Assembly: GCA_013298125.1 (NCBI GenBank)
Contig: JAAFJP010000010.1
Coordinates: 62,001-126,000 of the forward strand
Reading direction: 5' to 3'
DNA: 64,000 bases
From: Cytophagales bacterium
Lineage (GTDB): Bacteria > Bacteroidota > Bacteroidia > Cytophagales > Spirosomataceae
Shown: piece after piece, positions 7,364-15,906 of the stretch
Layout of the letters: every line of letters starts with the position of its first letter
Position numbering within the stretch: position 1 is the first letter of the stretch
Program-made: the position numbers and the translations under genes
Notes under the pieces: generated by a model
The model's database searches: none
Seen by the model: only the letters and a program-made list of their open reading frames with translations
What the model was told of the DNA's origin: nothing

Positions 7364-9112
7364 TTACTCTTTTAATAATTTTACAACACTACTTCTTTCA
7401 CTATTCCCAACTCTCAGAAAATATTGCCCTGTCATCAAATTCTTTACTGAAAACGTCTGGACACGGTTTTTGATGTTTTCACTCCAAAGCATTTTTCCAG
7501 AAATATCTACTAAAAGTGCTTCGTAATTTCTTCCTGAAAAGTCATTTATTTCAATGGTAATATCCTCATTTGTTGGGTTTGGATATGCTTTGAAAACATC
7601 ATTAATTTCTCCTTGAACTGCCAAAACTTTAAATAAATTTGGAATACCATAACCCAAATTCTTATCAGGTTTATCCGCTTGACTACCTGCCTTTCTAATA
7701 TTATCCATCACTTGCATTGCTGTTAGAGTTGGATTGGCTTGCCAATATCCTGCCACCATTCCACAAAGAATTGGTGATGAAAAAGATGTTCCAGAAGCTG
7801 TGCCAACACTGCCACTTGGGGCTACAACAGCGGCACTTTGACCCATTGCCGCTACGTCTGGTTTAATCCGCTTATCGGTTGGAATCCCCAAAGAACTAAA
7901 TGAAGCATACGTTTTATTGGCAGTAACCGCCCCAACCGTAAGTACAGAATCAGCATCTGCGGGTGTAGAAATGTATTTCCAAGAGCCATTTCCATCGTTT
8001 CCTGCACTAATTACACAAATAATCCCAACACTTGCCGCCCAGTCTGCCGCACGGGCTGCGATGGTAGTATTACCGTCTAATTGTGCGTAGGTATGGTCTG
8101 TTTTTACATCGTCAAAAGTGGTATAACCCAAAGATGAGTTTATCAAATCAACCCCTACGCTATCGGCATATTCAGCCGCAAAAAGCCAGTTAGCTTCTTC
8201 GATAACATACTCAGTTGGAGCATCTTCTGAACGTAACAATAAAAATGAAGCCTTCGGAGCCGAACCTACCATTTGTCCTTCTGCAAACGCTCCCATACAG
8301 GCAAGCACCTCCGTTCCGTGTGCATCGTCCTCATACACTGAGGTTTCTTTTTTGACAAAATCATACGTTCCTACGATTCTTTTTTCATCAAAAAGTGCTT
8401 TGAAAGCGGGTATTTTATCTGCATTATTAAAACCTGCATCCAAGACTCCAATCATCATACCTTCCCCTTTAAAACCCAAATCGTGCATTCTATCCACGCC
8501 AATCATTTCGTTTTGAGTTTTTGACAATCCATAGTTAAACCCTTGAATATCAGTTGTTTCAAACTTACTTGCCTTTCTCCCTGAGCGAGAAACTGGGCTG
8601 TCAATTGAACCATTTACTTCTAATCCCTTTACGAAAGGTAATTTCAAAATGGTCTGTAAATTAGTCGCAGAGGTTTGTACCAAAGCGGCATTCATCCAAC
8701 GAGAAGTAAACATTACCTTTGCTCCCGTTTTGGTTATTTCAGAAATGTAAGATGGATTAACAGGCAAATCACGAGTTTTGACCGTAATTCCTTGCTTCTG
8801 ACGACGATTTACTGAACGCTGAGAAAGAAACTCCAAAGGCTTTGAAACGGAATAGGGCGAATTCGTTTTGTCCTTGAAAGTGATGAGATACTTTGCTGGC
8901 AATTGAGCGTTACATTGGGCAGTAGGCAGTAGGCAGTAGGCAGTAAGCAATAACCACAATGTATTAGGCAATTTGTACTTTAAAATACGTAATTTTTCTT
9001 TTGCTAATATGAGAGGAGTATGTTTTCTAATACATCCCAAAACAGGAAATACCCAAGATGTTGTATTGCCATACTGCATACTACATACTGCATATTGATA
9101 TCTACTTTTCAT
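7364..9112 (-). CDS. Subtilisin-like serine protease with type IX secretion sorting domain
   Basis: This encodes a 582-residue S8 peptidase. The triad is Asp225 (MIGVLDAGFNN), His265 (DDAHGTEV) and Ser443 (SGTSFSSP), with the oxyanion Asn372 in SAGNDG. An inhibitor-like prodomain precedes it (about 70-165). The last 80 residues form a type IX sorting domain, from AYPNPTNEDITIEI to LKLLKE-like ends (VVKLLKE), so the enzyme is probably secreted or surface-attached. The start overlaps the stop of the lipoprotein gene as ATGA. The first 66 residues are odd: they are encoded by an inverted repeat, and the only hydrophobic core before NAQLP is TLWLLLTAYCLLPTAQC, which comes from 7-nt repeats. Confidence 0.9.
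   Translation of the reverse strand: MKSRYQYAVCSMQYGNTTSWVFPVLGCIRKHTPLILAKEKLRILKYKLPNTLWLLLTAYCLLPTAQCNAQLPAKYLITFKDKTNSPYSVSKPLEFLSQRSVNRRQKQGITVKTRDLPVNPSYISEITKTGAKVMFTSRWMNAALVQTSATNLQTILKLPFVKGLEVNGSIDSPVSRSGRKASKFETTDIQGFNYGLSKTQNEMIGVDRMHDLGFKGEGMMIGVLDAGFNNADKIPAFKALFDEKRIVGTYDFVKKETSVYEDDAHGTEVLACMGAFAEGQMVGSAPKASFLLLRSEDAPTEYVIEEANWLFAAEYADSVGVDLINSSLGYTTFDDVKTDHTYAQLDGNTTIAARAADWAASVGIICVISAGNDGNGSWKYISTPADADSVLTVGAVTANKTYASFSSLGIPTDKRIKPDVAAMGQSAAVVAPSGSVGTASGTSFSSPILCGMVAGYWQANPTLTAMQVMDNIRKAGSQADKPDKNLGYGIPNLFKVLAVQGEINDVFKAYPNPTNEDITIEINDFSGRNYEALLVDISGKMLWSENIKNRVQTFSVKNLMTGQYFLRVGNSERSSVVKLLKE
8917..9097. repeat. Inverted repeat of CAGTAGG-type heptamers inside the subtilase gene
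   Basis: The arm 8917-8951 holds four GGCAGTA-type units in tandem. The arm 9065-9097 holds the related units CATACTGCATACTACATACTG in opposite orientation. Together they span codons 6-66 of the subtilase. Related heptamers occur at 20000-20161 and 57869-57991. Confidence 0.85.
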
Positions 9113-9819
9113 ATTTTCTTAATTTTTAAAATCCGTTTAGTGCCAAAATCTATTTTCCCTTTTCCCAGACAATCGCCTGTATTACAATAAGATACATTTG
9201 TTTTTTCTTGATATATCATGCCTACACCTTCTGCGTAAACTTCTATTCTTTTTTTCAAATCTACCAAAGTCGAATCATTCTGTTGAACTACGGTCATGGT
9301 ATTTGGATAATCTAAAAACGGCTTACGTACATTTTTCATTTCGTAAGTGTCAGTCATTAAATTATTAAATAGATTTCCATCCCACTTTACACCATCTTTT
9401 ACGGGGAAAATCATTTTTACGTAAGTTACATTATTTTCTGTTTTGAGGGCTTTATCAATGTCTTTTTTTGCTGTAAAAACAGAGTCAATCGCCCAATTTT
9501 GGGAGTCATTCTCACGACGATAACGTTCTATTCGGAGGGTTTGCTTTCCGTCAGTATCTTGAAAAAACGAAGCGGCTAATTCTTTAAGTTGATAGGTTTT
9601 TATGATGGGGGTAGTCGTAAGGGTATATTGTGTTTCGGTTACTTCATAAACGTTTGATTTGCCGATAGATGGATAAAAAAACTCAGCACCAGTTTGTGGA
9701 GGTGCTACACATCCACAGTCGAGATTAGGAGTACACCCGATCAATAGCGTTAAAACCAAACAGGTAAAAGCCGTGAGGACTTTTACCTGTTTGGTGATGA
9801 TATATTGAAATATTTTCAT
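9109..9819 (-). CDS. Predicted outer-membrane or periplasmic lipoprotein, unknown function
   Basis: The 236-residue product has a basic N-terminus, a hydrophobic stretch and a lipobox LLIGC with the acylated Cys29. A cysteine-rich start (CTPNLDCGC) follows. The body is rich in strands (TYQLKELAASFF, TYEMKNVRKPF, KKRIEVYAEGVGMIYQE) and the EVYAEGVGMIYQE motif is common in Bacteroidota lipoproteins of unknown role. It ends KRILKIKKI. Its stop overlaps the subtilase start by 4 bp, so the two are probably translationally coupled. Confidence 0.8.
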   Translation of the reverse strand: MKIFQYIITKQVKVLTAFTCLVLTLLIGCTPNLDCGCVAPPQTGAEFFYPSIGKSNVYEVTETQYTLTTTPIIKTYQLKELAASFFQDTDGKQTLRIERYRRENDSQNWAIDSVFTAKKDIDKALKTENNVTYVKMIFPVKDGVKWDGNLFNNLMTDTYEMKNVRKPFLDYPNTMTVVQQNDSTLVDLKKRIEVYAEGVGMIYQEKTNVSYCNTGDCLGKGKIDFGTKRILKIKKI

Positions 9820-9830
9820 ACGATTGGTAT

Positions 9831-9890
9831 GTAGGGGCGTATCGCATACGCCCGTTTATTCATCCGAGGGCGTATGCGATACTCCCCTAC
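9831..9890. repeat. Palindromic element with 23-bp arms
   Basis: GTAGGGGCGTATCGCATACG-type arms at 9831-9853 and 9868-9890 pair at 22 of 23 positions around a 14-base loop. It sits between the M61 peptidase stop and the lipoprotein start, so it would be transcribed if they share an mRNA. Confidence 0.9.
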
Positions 9891-9903
9891 TGCATTTTTT
9901 CAC

Positions 9904-11775
9904 CTAATTCCCAGAAGGCACTAACCATGCTTGTTGCAACTTCATTTGCTCTTCACTTGGGCTTTGCATAGGCGTAAGAATATTTTTTTCCTCTACTTCT
10001 GGAATAAATAATTTTCCTGAAAGTTTTGTTTCAACTTTCTTATCGCCATCTTTTCTTTGGACTACAAAATTCACTTCGTCACCCTCTTTGGCACTCATCA
10101 TAAATTCGCTACGAGTTGTTCTGAAAGTTTCTAAGCCCAATTTTTGACTATTCAAAGATACTAATTCATCGCCCGCTTTGAAGCCTATTTTTTTGCCAAA
10201 TTCATCAATTCCATCTTCGTCGATAATAAAAATCGCTTTTGATTCTGGATTGATTCCTAAGTTATAAACAGAAAATCCCAACGTTTTTTCTTTCTTTTTA
10301 CGACTTTTCAAATAATCAATTCCAACACTTTTCAAGGTTTCTTGGATAGGCAAAGGCTCTTTTCCTTCAACATATTTGGCAAAAAACTGACGGATTTCAG
10401 GTTGTTTAGAAACCTCCGTGATTTTGTCAAATAATTCATTATCGTTGAAAGATTTTTCTTTACCATAATACTTCGACAAATCACGCATCAGGTTTTGCGT
10501 ACCATACTTTCCACCTGATAATTGACGCAATCTAATATCTAAACACAAGCCAATCAATGCTCCTTTTTCATAAACATTTTGATACTGCTCTTTATGTTTC
10601 TCTAAAACATCAATCGACATTTCTGTAAAAGGAAGATTGTCCTTGTATCGGTCATTCATATTGCTGATTTTTGATTTCAACATATTCAAATACATGGGCA
10701 AATCAATCAGATTATGCTTCATTTGCATATGTCCCGCTGCGTATTCGGTCATTCCTTCGTACATCCAAAGGTGCTTTGACATTTTTGGATTGTTGAAATC
10801 AAACTCGCCAATCTCGGTTGAGTGGATGCTCAAAGGCGTAACGATATGGAAAAACTCATGCGAACAAACGTCCTTCACAGTCTGAGAAAGTTCTTCGGCT
10901 GATGATTCTGGTAAATAATAAAACGAAGAATAAGAATGCTCCAAAGCCCCAAAACTTCCTCCTTTCAAATTATCAGAAAGCACAATCACAAAAGCATATT
11001 TTTTGATGGGTAATGTTCCGCCCAAATACTCTTTTTGAGCTTCTAAAAGCGTTTTTACATTATCACCAATTTCTTTTGCGGTTGCTTTTTTATTAGGAGA
11101 ATACACCGAAATCAAAATATCTGCCCCACCTACTTTCAAAATCGTAGTATCTGGTTGGCAATACATGATTGGAGCATCTACTAAATCATTATAGTTGGCA
11201 GTAACAAAAGTATCATTCTGAGAATTTGACTTCGTAGCCACCAAAGAAGTAGCTCCATAAAATCCTTTCGGTTTTGTGAAAGTTACTTCGTAGGTCTGAC
11301 GTTTCATATCATCAAAATAACCAATGAATCCGTGTGTATTGATGGCAAATAATTTATTTTCTTCAATATCCGTTCCCGCAGGTTCAAATATGTACTCACC
11401 CGCAATCTCAGGCGAATCCCACGTATCATCTACTAAATAAGTAATTTTATTTAAAGATTTTGCACCTTTTATTTTGTAACTATTTTTATCTAATTTATCT
11501 ATTACAAGAGCTTTCCCAGAAGCATCAAACGCTTTAAAATCAGACACATAACGTCCGAAATCATAATTGGCATACGTGCCTGGGACGATTTTAGGTAAAT
11601 TATAAACGACCTCATCTTTCAAAATTTTAGGCGTAATTAACGACACCTCCAATTTATCATTTTGGACTTTGGTTAAATCAATAAAGAATTGATAATTAGT
11701 GGTTTGTGAGACTTTCTGAGCGAAAGTATTTAGGCATAAAAACAGAGCCGCAAGCGTTAAAAATGGGTATTTCAT
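9904..11775 (-). CDS. M61 family metallopeptidase with PDZ domain
   Basis: The 623-residue protein begins with a signal peptide (MKYPFLTLAALFLCLNTFAQ). The zinc site is HEFFH at 306-310, with the third ligand Glu340 in HLWMYEGMTEY. These are hallmarks of glycyl aminopeptidase-like M61 enzymes. An N-terminal beta domain covers about 22-210, and a PDZ domain lies at about 490-585 (GFKAGDELVSLNSQ). It probably acts in the periplasm or outside the cell. It is the first gene of the minus-strand group running to 6946. The intergenic region to the divergent gene at 11925 should hold both promoters. Confidence 0.9.
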   Translation of the reverse strand: MKYPFLTLAALFLCLNTFAQKVSQTTNYQFFIDLTKVQNDKLEVSLITPKILKDEVVYNLPKIVPGTYANYDFGRYVSDFKAFDASGKALVIDKLDKNSYKIKGAKSLNKITYLVDDTWDSPEIAGEYIFEPAGTDIEENKLFAINTHGFIGYFDDMKRQTYEVTFTKPKGFYGATSLVATKSNSQNDTFVTANYNDLVDAPIMYCQPDTTILKVGGADILISVYSPNKKATAKEIGDNVKTLLEAQKEYLGGTLPIKKYAFVIVLSDNLKGGSFGALEHSYSSFYYLPESSAEELSQTVKDVCSHEFFHIVTPLSIHSTEIGEFDFNNPKMSKHLWMYEGMTEYAAGHMQMKHNLIDLPMYLNMLKSKISNMNDRYKDNLPFTEMSIDVLEKHKEQYQNVYEKGALIGLCLDIRLRQLSGGKYGTQNLMRDLSKYYGKEKSFNDNELFDKITEVSKQPEIRQFFAKYVEGKEPLPIQETLKSVGIDYLKSRKKKEKTLGFSVYNLGINPESKAIFIIDEDGIDEFGKKIGFKAGDELVSLNSQKLGLETFRTTRSEFMMSAKEGDEVNFVVQRKDGDKKVETKLSGKLFIPEVEEKNILTPMQSPSEEQMKLQQAWLVPSGN

Positions 11776-11924
11776 TCGAGAATAAAGTTTGTTTTAAAAT
11801 AATTTTGCAAGTTAATAATCTTTGATGGGATATTAACGAAGAGGGCGGGAAGAAAGTGTTTAAATGTAGGATTAGAAACAACCATTTTAATATTATCTTC
11901 GTCTCAGTTATAAAACGATTTAAC

Positions 11925-12458
11925 ATGAAAGCAATAATTACACTTTTGATTATTATGAGCCATTTATTTCAAATTGAGGCTCAGACTCTGAAATACAATC
12001 CTTTCAAAGTAGATGTTACCACGGGCATAGGAGCATCACGCTCTGCCGTTGGGTTAGCGATTGCTGTTGAACCAAAGTATAAATTCAGTAATAGTTTTAG
12101 TGCTGGGTTGAGATGGGAAAATGCACAAGCGTATAGTTTGAATGAATACAGAGGACTTCCTATTAGTCCTTATGGTCCAGATGGTTGGATAAATTCTTTC
12201 GTTTTTACGGGGGAGTTTTCTACATGGGAAAATTTAGTAAAAATGTTTATCGGTGGAGGAACGGGTTTATATTTTGCAAATTTTGATGTCAGTAAAAATC
12301 AAAATTCTTATGCAAAGCCAGGTTTTGTTTTAAGAGGAGGATTCCAAATTGGACATTTACGATTAGTAGCTGAAAATAATTTTATTCCTGATGAAAATTA
12401 CAATCTCAATTATTTTAATTTTAAAATTGGAGCAACTTTGGGTGGAGGAAAAAAATAA
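11925..12458 (+). CDS. Small secreted beta-barrel-like protein
   Basis: A 177-residue protein starts MKAIITLLIIMSHLFQIEAQ, a good signal peptide. The mature part has alternating hydrophobic strands with glycine turns (TTGIGASRSAVGLAIAVEPK, FIGGGTGLYFANFDV, GFVLRGGFQIGHLRLVAENN) and ends NFKIGATLGGGKK. It looks like a small outer-membrane barrel. The frame extends 23 codons upstream without a signal-like sequence, so I take the ATG at 11925. No specific family was recognised. Confidence 0.75.
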   Translation: MKAIITLLIIMSHLFQIEAQTLKYNPFKVDVTTGIGASRSAVGLAIAVEPKYKFSNSFSAGLRWENAQAYSLNEYRGLPISPYGPDGWINSFVFTGEFSTWENLVKMFIGGGTGLYFANFDVSKNQNSYAKPGFVLRGGFQIGHLRLVAENNFIPDENYNLNYFNFKIGATLGGGKK

Positions 12459-12477
12459 TAGATTTTATCAAGAATAA

Positions 12478-12512
12478 AATGCTTCTGGGGTGATTCAGAA
12501 GTATTTTCTATT
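12478..12512 (+). terminator. Probable terminator after the barrel protein gene
   Basis: ATGCTTCTG and CAGAAGTAT form a stem at 12479-12504 with a T-rich run after it. The convergent phosphoesterase gene ends close by. Confidence 0.55.
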
Positions 12513-12534
12513 TAATCTAATCTTAATCCCCCAA

Positions 12535-13035
12535 TCACCTTCCTTTCTCCATCTCCACGACCTCCACATCAAAAACCCGTTTCCCATCAATTTTCAAGCG
12601 AACTGCCGTTTGGATATTATGAAAACCGTGCGTTCCAGCCGCTCCTGGGTTGATGTAGAGCATTCTATCACGATTTAAATCTCGTTTTACTTGAAGAATG
12701 TGCGAATGTCCACAAACGAAAATGTCAGGTTCTTGGATAGCAAAACACTCCAAAGCATCGGGTTTATACTTGGACGGCGTTCCTGCGATGTGCGTCATAC
12801 CCACGATGAGGTCTTCGCATTGAAAATGAAGAATCTTAGGGTAAATCAGTCTCACGGTGGCATCATCAATATTTCCATAAACACCTTCGATAGGTTTGTA
12901 AGATTCGAGGGTATCCGAAAGCGAAACATTGCCCCAATCGCCAGCGTGCCAAATTTGGTCGCACCAATCTACGTGTTCCATGAGCCGTTCGTCTAAGTAA
13001 CTATGGGTGTCGGAGATGATTAATATTTTTTGCAT
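12535..13035 (-). CDS. YfcE/MJ0936-type metallophosphoesterase
   Basis: The 166-residue protein has the full set of calcineurin-like metal ligands of this small family: Asp9 and His11 in ISDTHSYL, Asp33 in HAGDWGN, the Asn of GVYGNIDD, the His of GMTHIAG and the GHSH motif. The length fits single-domain YfcE-like phosphodiesterases. Family members hydrolyse phosphodiesters in vitro and the natural substrate is generally unclear. It is transcribed alone. Confidence 0.9.
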   Translation of the reverse strand: MQKILIISDTHSYLDERLMEHVDWCDQIWHAGDWGNVSLSDTLESYKPIEGVYGNIDDATVRLIYPKILHFQCEDLIVGMTHIAGTPSKYKPDALECFAIQEPDIFVCGHSHILQVKRDLNRDRMLYINPGAAGTHGFHNIQTAVRLKIDGKRVFDVEVVEMEKGR

Positions 13036-13155
13036 TTATAGGAAATTATCAATTGCTCTAAGGAAAAACGGTGCATGGCTAATAAAGTATTGAAAAAAAT
13101 ATCATAGGAATTTGTATTCCCCAAAAGTGACAACTCAATTTACTGACTATTTTTC

Positions 13156-13193
13156 ATAAAAAAAACCCTGAAAAGTCGAAGACAAATCAGGGT
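13156..13193 (-). terminator. Intrinsic terminator on the minus strand without an obvious gene
   Basis: ACCCTGA (13165-13171) pairs with TCAGGGT (13187-13193). On the minus strand the stem is followed by eight T residues (13158-13165). The nearest minus-strand gene upstream is alkA, 720 bp away. Confidence 0.6.
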
Positions 13194-13283
13194 CGTATTA
13201 TGGGTTGAGTTAAAAACTTTATATAAGTAAGGATTAAAATTTTAAGGTCTGAGTACAAAGGGTGGGTGGAGTTTCGATTTCAG

Positions 13284-13460
13284 AACGTCCGCCAACATTC
13301 TTCATCAAATTTGCTCCACCTCCTTTGTGGTAATACGGTTCTGGAATTGATAGCTTTGCTCATCCGTTTTGCGTCCGCCAACACATTGCAGCGTGCAAAA
13401 CTTTCCACCCCCGTAAGGTCTTTCCCGAAGATTGCCCTCTAAAAACGTCCGCCAACATCT
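13284..13460. repeat. Three direct copies of CGTCCGCCAACA
   Basis: Copies lie at about 13286, 13372 and 13446, spaced 86 and 74 bp. The flanking sequence is not conserved beyond two to four bases. They lie in a gene-free stretch (13036-13915) where I see no convincing ORF; the frames there give no known family. A further TGTCCGCCAAC occurs at 28207. Confidence 0.6.
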
Positions 13461-13620
13461 TTAAATTGTTGCTTTCTTCGGGGAAAATTTTGTCAATTAG
13501 TAAACGGTCATAAATAGAAAATATACAACAGAATACGAATTGTTTGTTGAAACTTAAAACTGTGAAAATTGTGGAAATTTGGCAGAAGAAAATCTGCAAG
13601 AAAGGAAGTTCAATAAGAAT

Positions 13621-13740
13621 TCCGCCACATTATTTTTCAAAGATTTGGTTCAGCTATATCAAGGCTTTTGGTTTGAATTCTCATGAAAAATCAGGAGAAT
13701 TCAAACTCCTTAGCTTTACCCAAAAACTTCTCGTGGCGGC
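13621..13740. repeat. Imperfect inverted repeat with perfect 12-bp core
   Basis: GTTTGAATTCTC (13671-13682) and GAGAATTCAAAC (13695-13706) pair perfectly. Outer segments beginning CCGCCAC and ending GTGGCGG also pair, with gaps. It is the second recognisable structure in the gene-free stretch upstream of alkA's stop. Confidence 0.6.
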
Positions 13741-13915
13741 AAAAAGATTGGATTTTTGTCAATTACTAATAGAAATCTACGTTAAGATTTCCAATTTGTT
13801 TATTTCAATTACCGTGCCAAAAATTAATCTAAACACAATAATTATTTTTAACTACCCTTGCTATTTGGCGGAATTGCTTGGTTAATTAGAGTGTCACAAA
13901 AGCCGTGCCAAAGTT

Positions 13916-14803
13916 TTATTCCAACTTCTTCACTGCCAAACTCCGCCACAAATAAAAAACCGTGTAAGCCTCCCAATTTTTGAAATTCCTAAAGAATGAA
14001 TCTAACGTTTCCCGACTTGGGCGTTTGTCAAATCCTTTCAAATTATGAAGAGCATTATAAAGTCCAACATCTCCGTAAGTTACACATTCCAAACGTTTTA
14101 GCGATTTCATCAAAGCATAATTTGCCGTCCACTCACCGATTCCTCGTACGCTTACGAGCAAGCGGATTGCCTCTGCGGTTGTGTGGGTGGATAAAATTTC
14201 TTTGGAGATATTTCCTGATACAAATTGTTTCGCAATTTCAATCAAATATTCAGCCTTACGATTCGAGAATTGTAAGGGTAATAAATCTTCTACCTTAATA
14301 TTTGCTACTATCTCAGGCTTTGGAAACAAATAATAATCTGCACCTTCGTAGCTCAGTTTTGTTCCATAAACCTCTGTAAATCTGCGTTTTAGCTTATAAG
14401 CGAAGGTTAGATTTATTTGCTGCCCGATGATTGACCAACAAAGAGCTTCAAACAAATCTGGAATAGCCAACAGGCGTAAACCATTGTATTCGGATGCCAT
14501 ATATTTTAGTTCAAAATCCCTTTCTAATAATTTATAAAAAGGACTCAAATCACGGTCATAATCAAACCAATCTTTTACGAAATCTATAATCTTTTTTTCT
14601 GAATCATTGCCATGTAAAACCTTGATTTTCAAACAATTATCACTTTCTGTGATTTCAATTAAAGTAGGTTTTCCATCAATAAAAATAGCTTTCCTGACCG
14701 CATCGGGGCGTACTTCATGTAGGCAATCATCATAATTACGGTCTAAAAACCAGAGGCATTCTTGGAAAGAAAAATTTTTGAGGATTGGGATTTTGTATGA
14801 CAT
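13916..14803 (-). CDS. alkA: DNA-3-methyladenine glycosylase II (AlkA type)
   Basis: This 295-residue base-excision enzyme removes alkylated bases. A helix-hairpin-helix (SVRGIGEWTANYAL, about 218-231) is followed by the catalytic Asp245 in VTYGDVGLYN. The preceding DLFEALCWSIIGQQINLTFA is the conserved start of the HhH-GPD core. There is no Ada domain. It is divergent from an alkylguanine methyltransferase gene at 15008, so two alkylation-repair activities share one intergenic region. Confidence 0.9.
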   Translation of the reverse strand: MSYKIPILKNFSFQECLWFLDRNYDDCLHEVRPDAVRKAIFIDGKPTLIEITESDNCLKIKVLHGNDSEKKIIDFVKDWFDYDRDLSPFYKLLERDFELKYMASEYNGLRLLAIPDLFEALCWSIIGQQINLTFAYKLKRRFTEVYGTKLSYEGADYYLFPKPEIVANIKVEDLLPLQFSNRKAEYLIEIAKQFVSGNISKEILSTHTTAEAIRLLVSVRGIGEWTANYALMKSLKRLECVTYGDVGLYNALHNLKGFDKRPSRETLDSFFRNFKNWEAYTVFYLWRSLAVKKLE

Positions 14804-14843
14804 TTTTTCAATAAATTAACGTGGTTACCTGATAACTTTTGTT

Positions 14844-14932
14844 GTCACAGAGTACCGCAGAGTTTTTCACAGGGTTACACGAATAAAATACTCCTTTAAC
14901 TCTGTGAGTGAACTTTGTGCGACTTTGTGTCC
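14844..14932. repeat. Imperfect inverted repeat of CACAGAGT-type units
   Basis: The left arm 14844-14880 (GTCACAGAGTACCGCAGAGT onward) and right arm 14899-14932 are imperfect reverse complements built of CACAGAGT/CACAAAGT units. It occupies most of the alkA-ogt divergent promoter region. Confidence 0.7.
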
Positions 14933-15007
14933 ATAAAAAAATTAGACAACCATTAATTTTCGCAAGATACGGAATAGAAATTTGTTAAAAAATCTGCAAA
15001 TTGCGTT

Positions 15008-15520
15008 ATGGAATTAACAATTTACACAAAATATATTAACTCACCTTTGGGAGAATTAGAAATCTCAGCAACTGACGAGTATTTGACATCCGTTTTATTT
15101 GTGGATGCTCAGAAAAAACCGAGTCCACGGAAAATAGAAACCGATTTTGAGCCTGAGATTATCCGTCAATACATCCAACAAATTACCGAATATTTTGATG
15201 GAAATCGTAAAGATTTTGACCTTAAAATTCAACATCAAGGTACTGATTTTCAGAAACTTGTCTGGAAAGAATTAGAGAATATTCCTTTCGGAAAAACGAT
15301 TTCTTACCTCGAACTTTCCAAGAGAATTGGCAACGAAAAAGCCATCAGGGCAGTAGGAACGACGAATGGGAATAATAAATTTAACATCATCGTTCCTTGT
15401 CACCGAGTGATTGGCTCAAATGGTTCTTTGGTGGGATATGGTGGAGATTTATGGCGTAAAAAATGGCTTTTAGAGCATGAAGCAAAGGTCAATGGAAATT
15501 ATCAAGTTAGCCTTTTTTGA
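15008..15520 (+). CDS. ogt: Methylated-DNA-protein cysteine methyltransferase
   Basis: A 170-residue suicide repair protein that removes alkyl groups from O6-alkylguanine. The acceptor Cys131 lies in the diagnostic IVPCHRVIG. The DNA-binding wing has LSKRIGNEKAIRAVGTTNGNN. The C-terminal part (LVGYGGDLWRKKWLLEHE) is typical. The length fits stand-alone Ogt/MGMT enzymes. Its 3' end overlaps the convergent HopJ-like gene by 14 bp. Confidence 0.93.
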   Translation: MELTIYTKYINSPLGELEISATDEYLTSVLFVDAQKKPSPRKIETDFEPEIIRQYIQQITEYFDGNRKDFDLKIQHQGTDFQKLVWKELENIPFGKTISYLELSKRIGNEKAIRAVGTTNGNNKFNIIVPCHRVIGSNGSLVGYGGDLWRKKWLLEHEAKVNGNYQVSLF

Positions 15521-15857
15521 CCGTAAGTGCCTCTCCTTCAAAAGTTATCCCGCCCCAACCAAACTTGATGAAATTACGGATATTTTGGTGGTCTGTTCCT
15601 TGTGGATTTTCTAAAACATCTATCCTGTAATATGCTCCAAAACAAGCCAAAGTTTGCTCTGCACTCAGATTTTGAAGTTTTGCGAATGAAAATAATTTAC
15701 ACGACCCCGAATTTTTACCCGCTTCATTGACCGTTTCGCCATTGCTAAAAGTAGCGGGTGTGAAGTCATAATTTTCATCTATCGTAGCAATCACTTCGCT
15801 AAATTCGATACTCTCAGGTGTCTGATTGATTTTTTCTAATAAATTATGGATTGTCAT
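15507..15857 (-). CDS. HopJ type III effector-like protein
   Basis: This 116-residue protein matches the HopJ (HopPmaJ) family by its spaced motifs: an N-terminal TPESIEFSEVIATIDENYDF, then NEAGKNSGSCKLFSFAKL, TLACFGAYYR and IRNFIKFGWGGITFEGEAL. Despite its name the family is widespread in free-living bacteria without type III secretion, and its role is unknown. It has no signal peptide. It converges with ogt. Confidence 0.85.
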   Translation of the reverse strand: MTIHNLLEKINQTPESIEFSEVIATIDENYDFTPATFSNGETVNEAGKNSGSCKLFSFAKLQNLSAEQTLACFGAYYRIDVLENPQGTDHQNIRNFIKFGWGGITFEGEALTVKKG

Positions 15858-15906
15858 TTTTGTATGATTTTTAAATTGTAAATAATGATTTGTAAACTCC
15901 TAAAAC

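Noticed and set aside
13284-13460. Regularly spaced short repeats as a CRISPR array
   Set aside because: The repeats are only about 12 bp, spacing is uneven (86 and 74 bp) and there are just three.
13360-13885. ORFs of 79 and 113 residues in the gene-free stretch
   Set aside because: Their composition is not protein-like, they cross repeats, and no start signal or family was seen.
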